DNA of 64,000 bases from contig NZ_QVQH01000016.1 in assembly GCF_003428645.1 (NCBI RefSeq), forward strand, positions 45,787-109,786. Direction: 5' to 3'. The DNA is from Geodermatophilus marinus. GTDB taxonomy: Bacteria > Actinomycetota > Actinomycetes > Mycobacteriales > Geodermatophilaceae. The position numbers and the translations under genes are program-made. Of this stretch, positions 43,743 to 53,253 are shown in pieces. The notes below the pieces were generated by a model. The model had not been told where the DNA came from and ran no database searches. It saw nothing but the letters and a program-made list of their open reading frames with translations. Position 1 is the first letter of the stretch. Every line of letters starts with the position of its first letter.

Positions 43743-45068
43743 GTGGCCTCCGTGCTCGTGGTCGCCGACGACCTCACCGGCGCCAACGCCGCCGCGGCCG
43801 GCTTCGCCTCGGCCGGGCTGCGCGCGGTGACGGCCAGCGCGGCCGAGCGCGGGGACGTCGTCACCGAGATGGTGTCCCGCTTCGACGTCGTCGTGGCCAC
43901 CACCGACAGCCGGCACGCCGACCCGCGCACCGCCCAGCAGCGGGCCCGCGAGGTCGTGCGGGCCGGCTGGCCGGTGCGGCTGGTGTGCAACCGCATCGAC
44001 ACCACGCTGCGCGGCAACGTCGGCGCCACCACCGCGGCGGTGCTCGAGGAGGTGGCCGGGCTGACCGGCGCGCGGGCGGTGGCGCTGTGCGCGCCGGCGC
44101 ACCCGGCCGCCGGCCGGCACACCATCGGCGGCCACCAGCTGCTCGGCGGGCGGCGGCTCGAGGAGACCGAGGTGGCCCGCGACGCCCGGACCCCGATGCG
44201 CACCTCCGACGTGGTCGGGATCATCCGCCAGCAGGCCGCCCTGGCCGCGCGGGTGCTCGACATGGCCGCGGTCACCGGCCCGCGCGACGAGCTGGTCGCC
44301 GCCGTCCGCGCGGCGCTGGACGGCGGCGCGGAGCTGGTCGTCGCCGACGCCACCACCGCCGAGCACCTCGACCGCGTCGCCGAGGCCGCGGTCGCCGCCG
44401 CCGAGGGCACGGGCGTCGTGTGGGTCACCAGCGACCCCGGGCCCGCGTCGGTGGCCATGGCCCGCGCCCTCGGCCTGGACGGCGCCGCTCGCGGGGCGCC
44501 GCTGCTCGTGGTCTCCGGCTCTGCGACCGTGCTGACCCGCCGGCAGCTGCGCCAGCTGGCCGGCGAGCGCGGTGCCCACCTGCACCGGGTGCCCACGCCG
44601 GCCGGCGGCATCGTGCCCGACGTCGACGCCACCACCGCGCTCCTCGACGAGCTGCTCACCGCGGCCGGGCAGGACGACGTCGTCGTCCTGGCCACCGCGC
44701 TCGAGGACGCCGACGTCCGGGGCGCCGCGCCCGCGGACGCCGACCGCATCCCCCGGGAGCTGGCGCGGGCCGTGCGGCGCAACCTGGAGACGCACGCCGT
44801 CGAGGGCCTGTTCACCACCGGCGGCGACGTCACGGCCGCGGTGCTGGCCGAGCTCGGCTCGCACGGCCTGGAGATCGCCGAGGAGGTCGTGCCGCTCGCC
44901 GTCGCCGGCAGCGTGGTCGGCGGCCCCTGGGACGGGTTGCAGGTGGTCACCAAGGGCGGGTTGGTCGGCGACGCGGGTACCACCGTGGCGTGCGTCGACC
45001 ACCTGCGCCGCACGGTCGAGCTCAACCGCCGGCACGTGACGTCGGCCGAGTCCCGCACCCCGTACTGA
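43743..45068 (+). CDS. Four-carbon acid sugar kinase (DUF1537), D-threonate kinase-like
   Basis: This 441-residue DUF1537 kinase has the N-terminal acid-binding domain VVADDLTGANAAAAGFA and RIDTTLRGN. The C-terminal nucleotide domain has VSGSAT, FTTGGDVTAAVL and VTKGGLVGD. Members with an adjacent PdxA2 phosphorylate D-threonate or D-erythronate/L-threonate intermediates at the 4-OH. No threonate or erythronate dehydrogenase or isomerase is present, so D-threonate is the most economical substrate. Confidence 0.85.
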   Translation: MASVLVVADDLTGANAAAAGFASAGLRAVTASAAERGDVVTEMVSRFDVVVATTDSRHADPRTAQQRAREVVRAGWPVRLVCNRIDTTLRGNVGATTAAVLEEVAGLTGARAVALCAPAHPAAGRHTIGGHQLLGGRRLEETEVARDARTPMRTSDVVGIIRQQAALAARVLDMAAVTGPRDELVAAVRAALDGGAELVVADATTAEHLDRVAEAAVAAAEGTGVVWVTSDPGPASVAMARALGLDGAARGAPLLVVSGSATVLTRRQLRQLAGERGAHLHRVPTPAGGIVPDVDATTALLDELLTAAGQDDVVVLATALEDADVRGAAPADADRIPRELARAVRRNLETHAVEGLFTTGGDVTAAVLAELGSHGLEIAEEVVPLAVAGSVVGGPWDGLQVVTKGGLVGDAGTTVACVDHLRRTVELNRRHVTSAESRTPY

Positions 45069-45081
45069 CAGGAGCAACGAC

Positions 45082-46119
45082 ATGACCCGACACGTCCTCG
45101 CCGTCACCTTGGGTGACCCGGTCGGCATCGGCCCGGAGATCACCGCCGCCACGCTGGCCCGGACCGCGGGCGCCGCCGACCACCACGGCGTCGCGGTCGG
45201 CGACCCCGCCGCCCTGCGCCGCGGCGCCCGGGCCATGGGCCTCGACGTCGAGGTGCGCACCGTGGCCGGCTTCGACACCGAGCCGGTCGACGGCGTCATC
45301 GACGTCGTCGACACCGGCGTCCTCGGCGACGACGTCCCGGAGTGGGGGGAGGTCGACGAGCGGGCCGGCCGCGCCGCCGTCGCCGCGATCGAGCTGGCCA
45401 CCCGGGCCGCGCTCGACGGCCAGGTGGCCGGCGTGGTCACCAGCCCGATCAACAAGGAGGCGATCTGGGCGGCCGGGTCGAAGCACCTGGGCCACACCGA
45501 GATGCTCGGCGAGCTCACCGGCGTCACCCAGCAGGACACGATGTTCGTCGTCCGCAACACCGCGCAGGAGGGCCACCACCTGCGGATCTTCTTCACCACC
45601 CGGCACGTCGCGCTCCGCACGGCCATCGAGCAGATCACCGCGGAGCGGGTGGAGGGGGCGATCCACCGGGCGCACACCGCGCTGCAGGTCTTCGGGGTGG
45701 AGCACCCCCGCCTGGCCGTGGCCGCGCTCAACCCGCACGGCGGGGAGAACGGCAACTTCGGGGACGAGGAGATCGTGCACATCGGCCCGGCCTGCGAGGC
45801 GGCGCGCGGGAAGGGGCTCGACGTGCGCGGGCCGATCCCGGCCGACTCGGTGTTCCACCAGGGGCTGGTGGGCCGCTACGACGGCGTGCTGTCGCACTTC
45901 CACGACCAGGGGCACATCCCGGCCAAGACGTTCGACTTCGACGGGACCATCTCGGTGACGGTCGGGCTGCCGATCCTGCGCACCTCGGTCGACCACGGCA
46001 CCGCCTTCGACATCGCCGGCACCGGCAGGGCCGGCGCCGGCACGATGCTGTCGGCCTACCTCGCCGCCGTCGACTACGCGCCGTTCGCCGACACCATCCG
46101 CAAGGCGTACGCGCCCTGA
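45082..46119 (+). CDS. pdxA2: PdxA2-type 4-phospho-D-threonate 3-dehydrogenase
   Basis: This 345-residue PdxA-like dehydrogenase should oxidise and decarboxylate 4-phospho-D-threonate to dihydroxyacetone phosphate using NAD. Motifs are TLGDPVGIGPEI, VTSPINKEAI, GHTEMLGELTG (metal His), NPHGGENG and HDQGHIPAKTF. ATG 45082 follows AGGAG. Its TGA overlaps the putative CTG start of the DeoR gene. True pyridoxine-pathway PdxA is less likely, because the genomic context is a sugar-acid kinase and transporter. Confidence 0.88.
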   Translation: MTRHVLAVTLGDPVGIGPEITAATLARTAGAADHHGVAVGDPAALRRGARAMGLDVEVRTVAGFDTEPVDGVIDVVDTGVLGDDVPEWGEVDERAGRAAVAAIELATRAALDGQVAGVVTSPINKEAIWAAGSKHLGHTEMLGELTGVTQQDTMFVVRNTAQEGHHLRIFFTTRHVALRTAIEQITAERVEGAIHRAHTALQVFGVEHPRLAVAALNPHGGENGNFGDEEIVHIGPACEAARGKGLDVRGPIPADSVFHQGLVGRYDGVLSHFHDQGHIPAKTFDFDGTISVTVGLPILRTSVDHGTAFDIAGTGRAGAGTMLSAYLAAVDYAPFADTIRKAYAP

Positions 46120-46907
46120 GCCCCCCCGAGGGCACCGGCGCCCGGCGGGCCACCCAGCAGCGCCACGCCGAGCTGCTGGAGCTGCTGCGCACCGGCGTCG
46201 ACGGCGTCGAGGCCCTGGCCGAGCGGGTCGGGGTGTCGCCGTCGACGGTGCGCCGCGACCTCGCCCGGCTGCAGCGCGAGGGCCGGATCGCCCGGACCTA
46301 CGGCGGTGCGCTGGTCCGCGACGACGTCCTCCACGAGCGGTCCTTCGGCGAGAGCGCGCGGCTGCACGCGCAGGCCAAGCGGGCCGTCGCGGCGGCCGCC
46401 GCCGGGCTCGTGCCGCCCGGGGGGACGGTCTTCCTGGACGCCGGGACCACCTGCCTCGCGCTGGCCCGGGTGCTCGCCGGCGCCGGCCCGCTCACCGTGG
46501 TGACCCGCGGGCTGGAGGCGGCGCTGCTGCTGTCCCGCTCCGCCGACCTGCGCGTCGTCGTGGTGGGCGGGCAGGTGCAGCCGCTCAGCCACGGCCTGAT
46601 CGGCCCGCTGGCCGCGGTCGCGCTGGACCGGCTGGCCTTCGACGTGGCCTTCCTCGGCGCGGACACCGTCGACCCCGAGCGGGGGCTGGGGGAGCCCACG
46701 GTGGAGGAGACCTGGGTCAAGGAGGTGGCCGCCGGCCGGGCGCGCCGGGTGGTGCTGCTGGCGGACTCCTCGAAGTTCACCGCCGGGGCGGCCCCGGCCT
46801 ACCTCGGCATCGGGCCGGACTGGACGGTGGTCACCGACGCCGGCATCCCCCCGGCCACCGCGGCGGCCTTCGACCGGCGCGGGGTCAGCGTGCGGGTCGC
46901 GCCGTGA
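46116..46907 (+). CDS. DeoR-family regulator, probable non-canonical CTG start
   Basis: This protein has about 263 residues. The N-terminal DeoR helix-turn-helix (VEALAERVGVSPSTVRRDLARLQ) is followed by a sugar-phosphate-binding DeoRC domain (VFLDAGTTCLALA, LIGPLAAVAL, FLGADTVD, LLADSSKF). The frame is open far upstream, but no ATG, GTG or TTG occurs between the pdxA2 end and the first conserved residues. The CTG at 46116 overlaps the pdxA2 stop (CTGA) and gives the usual family length. It probably senses an operon intermediate. The last 23 bases overlap the convergent glycerate kinase gene. Confidence 0.8.
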   Translation: MSPPEGTGARRATQQRHAELLELLRTGVDGVEALAERVGVSPSTVRRDLARLQREGRIARTYGGALVRDDVLHERSFGESARLHAQAKRAVAAAAAGLVPPGGTVFLDAGTTCLALARVLAGAGPLTVVTRGLEAALLLSRSADLRVVVVGGQVQPLSHGLIGPLAAVALDRLAFDVAFLGADTVDPERGLGEPTVEETWVKEVAAGRARRVVLLADSSKFTAGAAPAYLGIGPDWTVVTDAGIPPATAAAFDRRGVSVRVAP

Positions 46908-48036
46908 GGTGCTGCCCGAGCAGCTCGGCGCCCAGCCGCTCCAGCAGCGGCGCGGCCCCGGCCATGCTGCGCGCCGGGTCGGGCTCGAGGTCGGCCAGCG
47001 CGTAGGCGGCCGCGAAGCCGGCCGCGCGCAGCTGCGCGTCGTCGAGCGCCCGGACGCCGCAGACCGCGACCACCGTCGCGCCGGCCTCCCGCGCGACGCG
47101 GGCCACCCCCACCGGCGCCTTGCCGCGCAGCGACTGCTCGTCCAGCGACCCCTCCCCGGTCACCACCAGGTCGGCGCCGCGGACGTGGCCGGGGAAGTCG
47201 AGCAGGTCCAGCAGCAGGCCGATGCCCGGTCGCAGCGCCGCCCCGAGGACGGCGAGGGCGGCGAAGCCCACCCCGCCGGCGGCGCCCGCCCCGGGCTCCC
47301 CGCGCAGGTCCCGGCCCGTGGCGGCGGCCACGACGTCGGCGAAGCGGCCCAGGCACCGGTCGAGCAGCGCGACGTCGTCGGGGCCGGCGCCCTTCTGCGG
47401 GCCGTAGACCGCGGCCGCGCCCTCCGGCCCGGTGAGCGGGTTGTCGACGTCGCAGGCGACCAGCACCTCGGCCCCGGCCAGCGCCGGGTGCCGCCCGGCG
47501 AGGTCGACCCGCGCCAGCCGCTCCAGCGCCGCCCCGCCCGGGCCGAGCTCGACCCCGTCGGCGTCGAGCAGCCGCACGCCGAGCGCCTGCAGGAGCCCCG
47601 CCCCGCCGTCGGTGGTCGCGCTGCCGCCGATGCCGAGCACGACGCGCCGGGCGCCGGCGTCGAGGGCCGCGGCGACGAGCTCCCCGGTGCCCCGGCTGGT
47701 CGCCGTCCGCGGGGCGGCCCGGCCCCCCGGCAGCCGGGCGAGGCCCGAGACGTCGGCCATCTCCACGACCGCGGTGCCCCCCGACCGCGCCCAGGCGGTG
47801 CCGACCGGCTCCCCGGTCGGGCCGGTGGCGGTCGCCGGCACCCGGGTGAACCCCGCGGCGACCGCCGCCGCCAGCGTGCCCTCGCCGCCGTCGGCCACCG
47901 GCAGCGCGACCACCTCGGCGTCGGGGCGGGCCCGGGTCAGGCCGCGGGCCAGCGCCGCGGCGACCTCGGGGGCCGGCAGGGAGCCCTTGAACTTGTCGGG
48001 GGCGAGGAGGACGCGGGGCACCCTGCTCGTCGTCAT
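46885..48036 (-). CDS. Glycerate 2-kinase (GlxK-type)
   Basis: This 383-residue glycerate kinase type I begins VLLAPDKFKGSLPAPEVAAAL. It shows PVADGGEGTLAA, LGIGGSATTDGGAGLLQALG (divided over the loop), CDVDNPLTG, YGPQKGA and GEGSLDEQSL. It phosphorylates D-glycerate, joining three-carbon acids to glycolysis. Its ATG overlaps the fbiC stop by one base (TGATG), so it is the last cistron of an fbiC operon. Functionally it may serve the sugar-acid cluster that converges on it. Confidence 0.93.
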   Translation of the reverse strand: MTTSRVPRVLLAPDKFKGSLPAPEVAAALARGLTRARPDAEVVALPVADGGEGTLAAAVAAGFTRVPATATGPTGEPVGTAWARSGGTAVVEMADVSGLARLPGGRAAPRTATSRGTGELVAAALDAGARRVVLGIGGSATTDGGAGLLQALGVRLLDADGVELGPGGAALERLARVDLAGRHPALAGAEVLVACDVDNPLTGPEGAAAVYGPQKGAGPDDVALLDRCLGRFADVVAAATGRDLRGEPGAGAAGGVGFAALAVLGAALRPGIGLLLDLLDFPGHVRGADLVVTGEGSLDEQSLRGKAPVGVARVAREAGATVVAVCGVRALDDAQLRAAGFAAAYALADLEPDPARSMAGAAPLLERLGAELLGQHLTARPAR

Positions 48037-50639
48037 CAGCGCGGGGTGAGGGAGAGGGTGAGCCGGCGGCGGCCCTCCTCCGACCGCGCGGTGGCCAGCC
48101 GCTCGGCCGACGGGGTGCCGTACTCCGTGGTGCGCTGCCGCGCGGGGCGGCCGATCGCGGCGGCCATCGCCTCGAGCTCGGCGATGGTCTTCAGCGAGCC
48201 GTTCTCGCTGCCGGCCATCCGGCTGATCGTCTCCTCCATCAGCGTGCCGCCGAGGTCGTTGGCCCCGCCCTGCAGGACGGTCCGGGTGCCGACGTCGCCG
48301 AGCTTCACCCACGAGGTCTGCACGTTGGCGATCCGGCCGTGCAGCAGCAGCCGGGCGACCGCGTGCACGGCGCGGTTCTCCCGCACCGTCGGCCCGGGCC
48401 GGGCCACGCCGGCGAGGTAGATCGGCGAGCTGTGGTGCACGAACGGCAGCAGCACGAACTCGGTGAACCCGCCGGTGTCGTCCTGCAGGGCGGCCAGCGT
48501 GCGCAGGTGCGCCACCCAGTGCGCGGGGGTGTCGACGTGGCCGTACATCATCGTCGAGGTCGTCGGGATGCCCACCCGGTGCGCGGTGCTGATGATCTCC
48601 ACCCAGGTCGCCGCGGGCAGCTTCCCCTTGGTGAGCACCCACCGGACGTCGTCGTCGAGGATCTCCGCCGCGGTGCCCGGCACGCTGTCCAGCCCGGCCT
48701 CCTTCGCCGCGGCGAGGAACTCGGCGAACGACAGCCCGGTGCGGGCCGCCCCGTTGACGATCTCCATGGGGGAGAAGGCGTGCAGGTGGATGCCGGGCTG
48801 CCGGCGCTTCACCTCGCGGGCCAGCTCGAGGTATGCGGTGCCGGGCAGGTCGGGGTGGATGCCCCCCTGCATGCAGATCTCGGTGGCCCCGGCCGCCCAC
48901 GCTTCGTCGACCCGGTCGCCGACCTGCTGCAGGGAGAGGGTGTAGGCGTCGGCGTCGGTGCGCCGCTGGGCGAAGGCGCAGAACCGGCAGCCGGTGTAGC
49001 AGACGTTGGTGAAGTTGATGTTCCGGTTGACCACGTAGGTGACGTCGTCGCCGACGGTGTCCCGGCGGACGGCGTCGGCCAGCGCGCACAGCGCCTCCAG
49101 GTCGGCCCCGTCGGCGCCCAGCAGCGCCAGGTACTGCGCGTCGGTCAGCCCGGCCGGGTCGGTCTCGGCCCGGCGCAGCGCCGCGTGCACCTCCGGGTCG
49201 CCGACGGCCAGCGCGGTCGAGGAACCGTCGCGGGCGCCCTCGGTGCGGTCGCGCAACTCGGCCCAGTCGCCGTAGACGGCGTCGAAGTCGCTGCGCCGGT
49301 CACCGGTGCGCCCGACGGTGTCGACCTCGACGTGCAGGTCGACCCGGCCGCTGGCCGTCCAGGCGTCGTCCGGCTCCTGCCACGGCAGCCCGGCGGGCAG
49401 CCGGCCCTCCACCGCCAGCCCGTCGGGGCCGGCCAGCGCCGACACGTGCGGGCGCACCCGGGGGTCCAGCCACGGCTCGGGGGCCAGCACGTACGGCGGC
49501 TGGGCGGCCAGCCGCTCGCGGAGGGTGAACCCGGCCTCGGCCGACAGCGCGGCCAGCTTGTCGATGTTCGGCCAGGGCCGCTCGGGGTTGACGTGGTCGG
49601 GGGTCAGGGGGCTGACCCCGCCCCAGTCGTCGACGCCGGCGCGCAGCAGCAGGCCGAGCTCGGTGGAGTCCGACAGGTTCGGCGGGGCCTGCACCCGGGC
49701 CTTCGGGCCCAGCAGCAGCCGGGTGACCGCGACCGCGGCGACGTACTCCTGCAGCTCCAGGTCGGCGGAGGCGGCCATCGCGGTGCGCGGTTTGGCCCGG
49801 AAGTTCTGGACGATGACCTCCTGCACGTGCCCGTGCCGGGCGTGCGCGGCGCGGATCCGCAGGACGGCGTCCACCCGCTCGGCGGCGTCCTCCCCGATGC
49901 CCAGCAGCACCCCGGTGGTGAACGGGACGGCGGAGCGGCCGGCGTCCTCCAGCACCCGCAGCCGGACGGCGGGCTCCTTGTCCGGGGAGCCGAAGTGCGG
50001 GCCGCCCCGCTGCGACCACAGCCGGGTCGCGGTCGTCTCCAGCATCATGCCCATCGACGCCGACACCGGCTTGAGCCGCTGGATCTCCTCCCAGGTCATC
50101 ACCCCGGGGTTGAGGTGCGGCAGGAGGCCGGTCTCCTCGAGCACCCGGATCGCCATCGCCCGCAGGTAGCCCGGGGTGGAGTCGAAGCCGTGCGCCTCCA
50201 GCCACTCGCGGGCGACCGGCCAGCGGTCCTCGGGCCGGTCGCCGAGGGTGAACAGCGCCTCCTTGCAGCCCAGCGCGGCACCGGCCCGGGCGACGTCGAG
50301 CACCTCGTCGGGGGAGAGGAACGGCGCCTTCCCCTCCCGGCGCAGCTGCCCGGGCGTGGTGACGAACGTGCAGTAGTGGCAGCGGTCGCGGCACAGGTGG
50401 GTGAGCGGGATGAAGACCTTGCGGCTGTAGGTCACCACGCCGGGCCGGCCGGCGGAGGCCAGGCCGGCGTCGCGGACCCGGCCGGCGGCGGTGAGCAGCC
50501 GGTCCAGCGGCTCGCCCTCGCCCAGGCCGCGGGCGGCCAGCAGGGTCTCGGCCTCGGAGGCGTCCAGCGTGGCGCCGCGCTCGGCCCGGGCCAGGGCCCG
50601 GCGCAGCGCGTTCGGCTGGACGGTCGGCTGCTCGCTCAT
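48036..50639 (-). CDS. fbiC: FbiC, fused CofG/CofH 7,8-didemethyl-8-hydroxy-5-deazariboflavin synthase
   Basis: This 867-residue bifunctional radical-SAM enzyme builds the deazaflavin ring of coenzyme F420. There are two radical-SAM domains. The N-terminal CofG-like half has the cluster motif CRDRCHYC (about residue 82). The C-terminal CofH-like half has CYTGCRFC (about 555), followed by [11 protein letters not shown] and [12 protein letters not shown]. The fused form is typical of actinobacteria. ATG 50639 is preferred over GTG 50648. It lies in an operon after a flavin reductase and before glycerate kinase. Confidence 0.97.
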   Translation of the reverse strand: MSEQPTVQPNALRRALARAERGATLDASEAETLLAARGLGEGEPLDRLLTAAGRVRDAGLASAGRPGVVTYSRKVFIPLTHLCRDRCHYCTFVTTPGQLRREGKAPFLSPDEVLDVARAGAALGCKEALFTLGDRPEDRWPVAREWLEAHGFDSTPGYLRAMAIRVLEETGLLPHLNPGVMTWEEIQRLKPVSASMGMMLETTATRLWSQRGGPHFGSPDKEPAVRLRVLEDAGRSAVPFTTGVLLGIGEDAAERVDAVLRIRAAHARHGHVQEVIVQNFRAKPRTAMAASADLELQEYVAAVAVTRLLLGPKARVQAPPNLSDSTELGLLLRAGVDDWGGVSPLTPDHVNPERPWPNIDKLAALSAEAGFTLRERLAAQPPYVLAPEPWLDPRVRPHVSALAGPDGLAVEGRLPAGLPWQEPDDAWTASGRVDLHVEVDTVGRTGDRRSDFDAVYGDWAELRDRTEGARDGSSTALAVGDPEVHAALRRAETDPAGLTDAQYLALLGADGADLEALCALADAVRRDTVGDDVTYVVNRNINFTNVCYTGCRFCAFAQRRTDADAYTLSLQQVGDRVDEAWAAGATEICMQGGIHPDLPGTAYLELAREVKRRQPGIHLHAFSPMEIVNGAARTGLSFAEFLAAAKEAGLDSVPGTAAEILDDDVRWVLTKGKLPAATWVEIISTAHRVGIPTTSTMMYGHVDTPAHWVAHLRTLAALQDDTGGFTEFVLLPFVHHSSPIYLAGVARPGPTVRENRAVHAVARLLLHGRIANVQTSWVKLGDVGTRTVLQGGANDLGGTLMEETISRMAGSENGSLKTIAELEAMAAAIGRPARQRTTEYGTPSAERLATARSEEGRRRLTLSLTPR

Positions 50640-50693
50640 CACCTGCACGCTAGCCCCCGCGGGTGCCGGGCAGGTTCCCGCCCGGCGCCGGTG

Positions 50694-51185
50694 TCAGTGC
50701 AGGCCGGCGTACCGGCCGCGCAGCCGCAGCAGCGGGACGGCGTCCTCGCGCAGCGCCGGCATCCCGGTGACCTCGAGCAGCACCAGCAGGTGGTCGCCGG
50801 CGGGGACGACCCGGTGCAGCCGGCAGTCCAGCGCCGCGGGGGCGTCGGTCAGCACGATCGCGCCGCTGCCCCCGGCCCGCTCCCAGGGCACCCCCTCCAG
50901 CAGGTGGCGGGCGCTGGGCCGGCCGGCCGAGGCGAACCGGCTGGCGACGATCGCGTGCTGCGCCCCGAGCACGGTCAGCCCGCACGAGCCCACCTCGGCC
51001 AGCACCTCGGCCGGGTAGCCGTCCGCGGCCAGACCGACGGCGACCAGCGGCGGGGCGGCCGAGACGCTCATCACCGAGGAGACGGTCGTGCCGACGTCGT
51101 CGATGCCGTCGCGGACGGTCAGCAGGCACACCCCGGCGGCGTACTGGCGCAGCGCGTCGGCGTACTCGCGGGGGGAGACCGGCAT
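50694..51185 (-). CDS. Flavin reductase-domain (FMN-binding split-barrel) protein
   Basis: This 163-residue protein has the flavin-reductase fold: AAGVCLLTVRDG, TTVSSVMSVSAAPPLVAVGL and SARHLLEGVPW, with a closing beta strand. Such proteins supply reduced flavin to monooxygenases or are themselves F420/flavin reductases. It lies 54 bases upstream of fbiC on the same strand, so co-transcription is likely. Its partner oxygenase is not identified here. It is divergent, with a 34-base gap, from the disulfide oxidoreductase gene. Confidence 0.85.
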   Translation of the reverse strand: MPVSPREYADALRQYAAGVCLLTVRDGIDDVGTTVSSVMSVSAAPPLVAVGLAADGYPAEVLAEVGSCGLTVLGAQHAIVASRFASAGRPSARHLLEGVPWERAGGSGAIVLTDAPAALDCRLHRVVPAGDHLLVLLEVTGMPALREDAVPLLRLRGRYAGLH

Positions 51186-51219
51186 GGCGGCCAGTCGACC
51201 ACACCGACAGGATGACCCG

Positions 51220-52647
51220 GTGAGCGACGCTGACGGGAAGACCTACGACGTGGTCGTGCTGGGCGGCGGGTCGACGGGGGAGAACGTGGCCGACGCCGTC
51301 GTCCGCGGCGGGCTGACCGCGGCGCTGGTGGAGGCCGAGCTGGTCGGTGGGGAGTGCTCGTACTGGGCCTGCATGCCGAGCAAGGCGCTGCTGCGGGGCG
51401 GGGACGTGCTGGCCGCGGCCCGCGCCGTCGACGGCGCCCGGCAGGCGGTCACCGGGGACCAGGACGTCGCCGCCACGCTCGCCCGCCGCGACACCTTCAC
51501 CCACGACTGGGACGACTCCCCGCAGGTGGAGTGGGTGCGCGGCGCCGGCATCGCCCTGCTGCGCGGCACCGGCCGGCTCGACGGCGAGCGCAGCGTCGTG
51601 GTCACCGCCGACGACGGCAGCACCACCCGGCTGACCGCCCGGCACGCCGTGGCGGTGTGCACCGGCTCGCAGCCGGTCCTCCCGCCGGTCGACGGGCTGG
51701 CCGACGTCGACCCCTGGGTCCCGCGGGACGCGACCAGCGCCAAGGAGCCGCCCGGCCGGCTGCTCGTGCTCGGTGGCGGCTACGTCGGCTGCGAGATGGC
51801 CACCGCCTGGTCCGACCTGGGCGCGCGGGTCACCGTGCTGCAGCGGGACGAGCAGCTGCTCGACGGCGCCGAGCCCGAGGCCGGCGAGGCGGTCGCGGCG
51901 GCCCTGCGGGCGGCCGGGGTCGACGTCCGGCTGGACGCGGAGGTCACCGCCGCGCGCCGGGAGGGCACCGAGGTGGTGCTGACCACCTCCGACGGCGAGG
52001 TCCGCGGCGACGAGGTGCTCGTGGCGGTGGGCCGGGCCGCCCGCACCGGCGACGCGGGGCTGGAGACCGTCGGCCTGACGCCGGGGGAGTACCTGGACGT
52101 CGACGACACCCTGCTCGTGCGCGGCTCCGACTGGCTCTACGGGGTGGGGGACGTCAACGGCCGCGCCCCGTTGACCCACATGGGCAAGTACGAGGCGCGG
52201 CAGGCGGGGGCGGCGATCGCCGCCCGGGCGCGGGGCGAGCAGGTGCGGCCCGACGCCTGGGCGCCGTGGGCGGCGACCGCCGACACCGCCGCCGTCCCCT
52301 CGGTGGTGTTCACCCGCCCGCAGGTGGCCTCCGTCGGGCTGACCCGGGCGGGGGCCGAGGCGGCCGGGCTGCCGCACCGCGCGGTCACCTACCCGCTGGG
52401 TGGCGTGGCCGGCGCCGCGCTGCTCGCCGACGGGTACGAGGGCACCGCGGTCGCCGTGGTGGACACCGAGCGCGAGGTGCTGCTCGGCGCCACGTTCATC
52501 GGCGCCGACGTCGCCGAGCTGCTGCACGCCGCGACGATCGCCGTGGTGGGCCGGGTGCCGATCGCCCGGCTCTGGCACGCCGTGCCGGCCTACCCGACGG
52601 TGAGCGAGATCTGGCTGCGGCTGCTGGAGGCCTGGCGGGACGGCTGA
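51220..52647 (+). CDS. FAD-dependent pyridine nucleotide-disulfide oxidoreductase, mercuric-reductase-like
   Basis: This 475-residue class I flavoprotein has an FAD site VVVLGGGSTGENVADA, the redox pair GGECSYWACMPSK, an NAD(P) site VLGGGYVGCEMA and a second FAD motif GVGDVNG. The dimer-interface motif that reads HPTxxE in dihydrolipoamide dehydrogenases is AYPTVSE here, with Tyr replacing the catalytic His, as in mercuric reductases. No N-terminal metal-binding domain or C-terminal Cys pair is present, so mercury reduction is unlikely. The true substrate is unknown. Confidence 0.85.
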   Translation: MSDADGKTYDVVVLGGGSTGENVADAVVRGGLTAALVEAELVGGECSYWACMPSKALLRGGDVLAAARAVDGARQAVTGDQDVAATLARRDTFTHDWDDSPQVEWVRGAGIALLRGTGRLDGERSVVVTADDGSTTRLTARHAVAVCTGSQPVLPPVDGLADVDPWVPRDATSAKEPPGRLLVLGGGYVGCEMATAWSDLGARVTVLQRDEQLLDGAEPEAGEAVAAALRAAGVDVRLDAEVTAARREGTEVVLTTSDGEVRGDEVLVAVGRAARTGDAGLETVGLTPGEYLDVDDTLLVRGSDWLYGVGDVNGRAPLTHMGKYEARQAGAAIAARARGEQVRPDAWAPWAATADTAAVPSVVFTRPQVASVGLTRAGAEAAGLPHRAVTYPLGGVAGAALLADGYEGTAVAVVDTEREVLLGATFIGADVAELLHAATIAVVGRVPIARLWHAVPAYPTVSEIWLRLLEAWRDG

Positions 52648-52654
52648 CCGGCCC

Positions 52655-53200
52655 TCAGGTGCGGTCGAGCAGCAGCAGGCCGTAGCCCGCCAGGCTGGGA
52701 GCGTCGGTGAACCGTCCGTCGCGGACCATGGCCCGCAGCTCCGCCTCGGTCACGAACGCGGTCTCCATCCCGGCCTCGGTCACCTCCCGCGCCGTCGGCC
52801 CGGGGGTCAGCCCGGTGGCCAGCCAGACGTCGAACTCCTGGGTCGACTGCCCGGGGGCCAGGTCGAGGTGGCCCAGGTGGCGCAGCGACGCCGCCCGCAG
52901 CCCGGTCTCCTCGGCCAGCTCGGCGCGCGCCAGCTGCTCGGGCGTGCCCCCGGCCCCGGTGCTCCACGTGCCCTGGGGGAACTCCCAGGTGCGCCGGGCG
53001 ACCGGGTGGCGGTACTGCTCGACCAGCCAGAAGCCGTCCCGCTCGGCCGCGATCACGAGGGCGAAGTGGGCCTTCTCGACGACGCCGTACACGCCGGTCG
53101 AGCCGTCGGCCAGCTCCACCTCGTCCTCCCGGACCCGGATCCACGGGTTCCGGTAGACCTCCCTGCTGCCCGTCGTCCGCACCCGGCCAGCCTCGGGCAT
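52655..53200 (-). CDS. Nudix hydrolase, ADP-ribose pyrophosphatase-like
   Basis: This 181-residue protein has a Nudix box near residues 81-104 that reads GTWSTG, then ARAELAEETGL. The usual Arg of the REUXEE core is Ala, with an Arg one position earlier. Upstream EVYRNPWIRVREDEVELADG and VEQYRHPVARRTWEFPQG are typical of ADP-ribose pyrophosphatases. It converges on the disulfide oxidoreductase with an eight-base gap. Confidence 0.85.
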   Translation of the reverse strand: MPEAGRVRTTGSREVYRNPWIRVREDEVELADGSTGVYGVVEKAHFALVIAAERDGFWLVEQYRHPVARRTWEFPQGTWSTGAGGTPEQLARAELAEETGLRAASLRHLGHLDLAPGQSTQEFDVWLATGLTPGPTAREVTEAGMETAFVTEAELRAMVRDGRFTDAPSLAGYGLLLLDRT

Positions 53201-53253
53201 CCCCGCGGCACCTGCACACCCGAAGGACCCGGGCCACCCGGGCGGGCCGGGGC

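Noticed and set aside
39560..45058. A minus-strand open frame of more than 1800 codons
   Set aside because: It is antisense to six well-supported genes, is rich in Arg/Gly/Ala/Ser and has no domain. Long antisense frames are expected in very GC-rich DNA.
45082..46119. Pyridoxine-biosynthesis PdxA
   Set aside because: Neighbours are a sugar-acid transporter, a DUF1537 kinase and a DeoR regulator, not vitamin B6 genes.
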